In this document: positions 5,761 to 6,566 of the stretch, in pieces
Numbering within the stretch: position 1 is the first letter of the stretch
Layout of the letters: each line of letters begins with the position of its first letter
Assembly (NCBI GenBank): GCA_964593455.1
Contig: CAZQHK010000075.1
Span: 1 to 6,566 of the forward strand
Source of the DNA: CAZQHK01 sp964593455
Lineage (GTDB): Bacteria; Muiribacteriota; CAYSPT01
Direction of reading: 5' to 3'
DNA length: 6,566 bases
Notes under the pieces: model-generated
The model's database searches: none
Seen by the model: only the letters and a program-made list of their open reading frames with translations
Told to the model about the DNA's origin: nothing
Made by a program: the position numbers and the translations under genes

Positions 5761-6518
5761 GACAGATCAACCCCCTCCTGGTTTTCAAGCAGTTGCGCTT
5801 CGGGTACGTCCCGGAACACTTTACCGGGTATGCCGACCACGATTTTTTTTGTCGGAACGTCCCTGGTCACAGTGGCCCCGGCCGCGACCTGCCCGTCCTC
5901 TTCGATGACTATTCCCGGCAAGACGGTGACGTTGCCGCCCACGCGCCCGCCTCGCTTGATGGTCACACCCTTGAAATGTTTGTACCGTTCCTTGTCGCGT
6001 CCCATGTAATTATCGTTGGTGAAAACCACGCCCGGAGCGATGAAACAGTAGTCACCGATTTCGGATATGGCGGTGATGTAGGAGTTGGTTTCAAGTTTGC
6101 ATCGTTTGCCGACCGTGCACCGATTCTCGATCGCCACGCAGCGGCCGACGATTGTGAACTCACCGACCGCGACCTCTTCGCGAAGAGAGGCCTGATCCGC
6201 CACCAGCACCTTGCGGCCGATGGTGCAGCCGCGGTAGATGACCACACAGGCTCCGATCATACAGTTTTCGCCGATTTGGGTAGCGGGCAGGGTGATCTCC
6301 CGGGTAGTGGCGCTGGCCGCCGCTTTCATGGGCAGTTTACCGATAACCGTGTTATCGTCTATCCTGACCCCGCTGCCGATTACCGTATCCTGGTGGATAA
6401 CCACGTTGTAGCCGATCTGGCAATTATCACCGATGGTGACGTTCTCCATGATGTTGATGTTGCGGCCCAGTTTGACGTTCTCCCCCAACCGGGAGCTCTC
6501 ATGAATATATTGATTCAA
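5757..6518 (-). CDS. Left-handed beta-helix (hexapeptide repeat) acyltransferase, WbpD/WlbB-like
   Basis: Predicted to acylate, most likely N-acetylate, the amino sugar made by the adjoining aminotransferase, as a trimer typical of this fold. Repeated hexapeptides of the [LIV]-G-x4 type run through residues 11-60 and 81-165 (for example VTIGDNCQIG, TQIGENCMIG). A loop at 166-184 beginning VFTNDNY resembles the FTND/N loop of UDP-3-amino-sugar N-acetyltransferases, and further coils plus GIPGKVFRDVP (229-239) close the fold. At 253 residues it is about 60 longer than WbpD/WlbB as I recall them. The excess consists of additional N-terminal coils and a non-repeat insert at 61-80. The start is TTG, chosen because AGGAGGAG lies 6 bases upstream, the first repeat follows directly, and no ATG is available until Met24 inside a repeat. 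It overlaps the aminotransferase by 4 bases. The acyl donor is not determinable from sequence. Confidence 0.88.
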   Translation of the reverse strand: MNQYIHESSRLGENVKLGRNINIMENVTIGDNCQIGYNVVIHQDTVIGSGVRIDDNTVIGKLPMKAAASATTREITLPATQIGENCMIGACVVIYRGCTIGRKVLVADQASLREEVAVGEFTIVGRCVAIENRCTVGKRCKLETNSYITAISEIGDYCFIAPGVVFTNDNYMGRDKERYKHFKGVTIKRGGRVGGNVTVLPGIVIEEDGQVAAGATVTRDVPTKKIVVGIPGKVFRDVPEAQLLENQEGVDLS

Positions 6519-6524
6519 CTGAAA

Positions 6525-6532
6525 CTCCTCCT
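6525..6532 (-). promoter_or_regulatory. Strong Shine-Dalgarno site supporting the TTG start of the acyltransferase
   Basis: On the minus strand AGGAGGAG is followed by a 6-base spacer (TTTCAG) and then TTG at 6518-6516. A near-perfect site at good spacing is the main reason to accept the unusual start codon. Confidence 0.8.
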
Positions 6533-6543
6533 AACAGGATTAA

Positions 6544-6549
6544 ATTATC
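6544..6549 (-). promoter_or_regulatory. Possible -10 element upstream of the acyltransferase operon
   Basis: GATAAT on the minus strand matches the sigma-70 -10 consensus at five of six positions and lies in AT-rich sequence just upstream of the strong ribosome site. A -35 box at normal spacing would fall just past the right edge of the window, so it cannot be checked here, and the operon may instead begin further upstream. Confidence 0.2.
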
Positions 6550-6566
6550 ATGCAATTTCTATACCC

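Overview
This is a bacterial surface-polysaccharide (LPS, capsule, O-antigen or S-layer glycan) biosynthesis region. It has moderate GC, tightly packed genes, strong Shine-Dalgarno sites, mixed ATG/GTG/TTG starts and three ATGA/GTGA-type 4-base gene overlaps. It contains no rRNA, tRNA, transposase or CRISPR that would fix the taxon. The run of exactly 100 N at 4524-4623 points to a draft scaffold or metagenome-assembled genome. Lineage cannot be assigned from the sequence, though a bacterium is much more likely than an archaeon.

Left block (1-2582, minus strand) is a GDP-heptose-type nucleotide-sugar operon. Its first gene encodes a 636-residue protein with three domains: a sugar-1-phosphate nucleotidyltransferase (HddC-like), a HAD-family GmhB-like heptose bisphosphate phosphatase with an intact zinc site, and a P-loop kinase domain of the uridine kinase/phosphoribulokinase type. 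Its stop codon overlaps the start of an HddA-like GHMP kinase that runs off the left edge. Together they cover the kinase, phosphatase and nucleotidyl-transfer steps from D-glycero-D-manno-heptose 7-phosphate to GDP-D-glycero-alpha-D-manno-heptose. The isomerase GmhA is not in the window and would be expected further left. The extra P-loop domain has no assigned step and is the most interesting element here.

Centre (2583-3834, plus strand) starts with a short AT-rich divergent intergenic region. It is followed by a family-2 glycosyltransferase of the polyprenyl-phosphate sugar synthase (DPM1/GtrB-like) type, translationally coupled to a small three-helix DUF2304 membrane protein. The pair probably loads a sugar onto a lipid carrier at the inner face of the membrane.

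Right block (3840-6566, minus strand) is a second nucleotide-sugar operon: a left-handed beta-helix acyltransferase (TTG start), a DegT/DnrJ/EryC1 PLP aminotransferase overlapping it by 4 bases, then, across the assembly gap, an extended SDR resembling UDP-glucuronate decarboxylase (UDP-xylose synthase), missing its N-terminus. The aminotransferase/acyltransferase pair is the usual set for making an N-acylated amino sugar on a nucleotide carrier. The oxidase or ketone-forming partner is not visible and may lie to the right.
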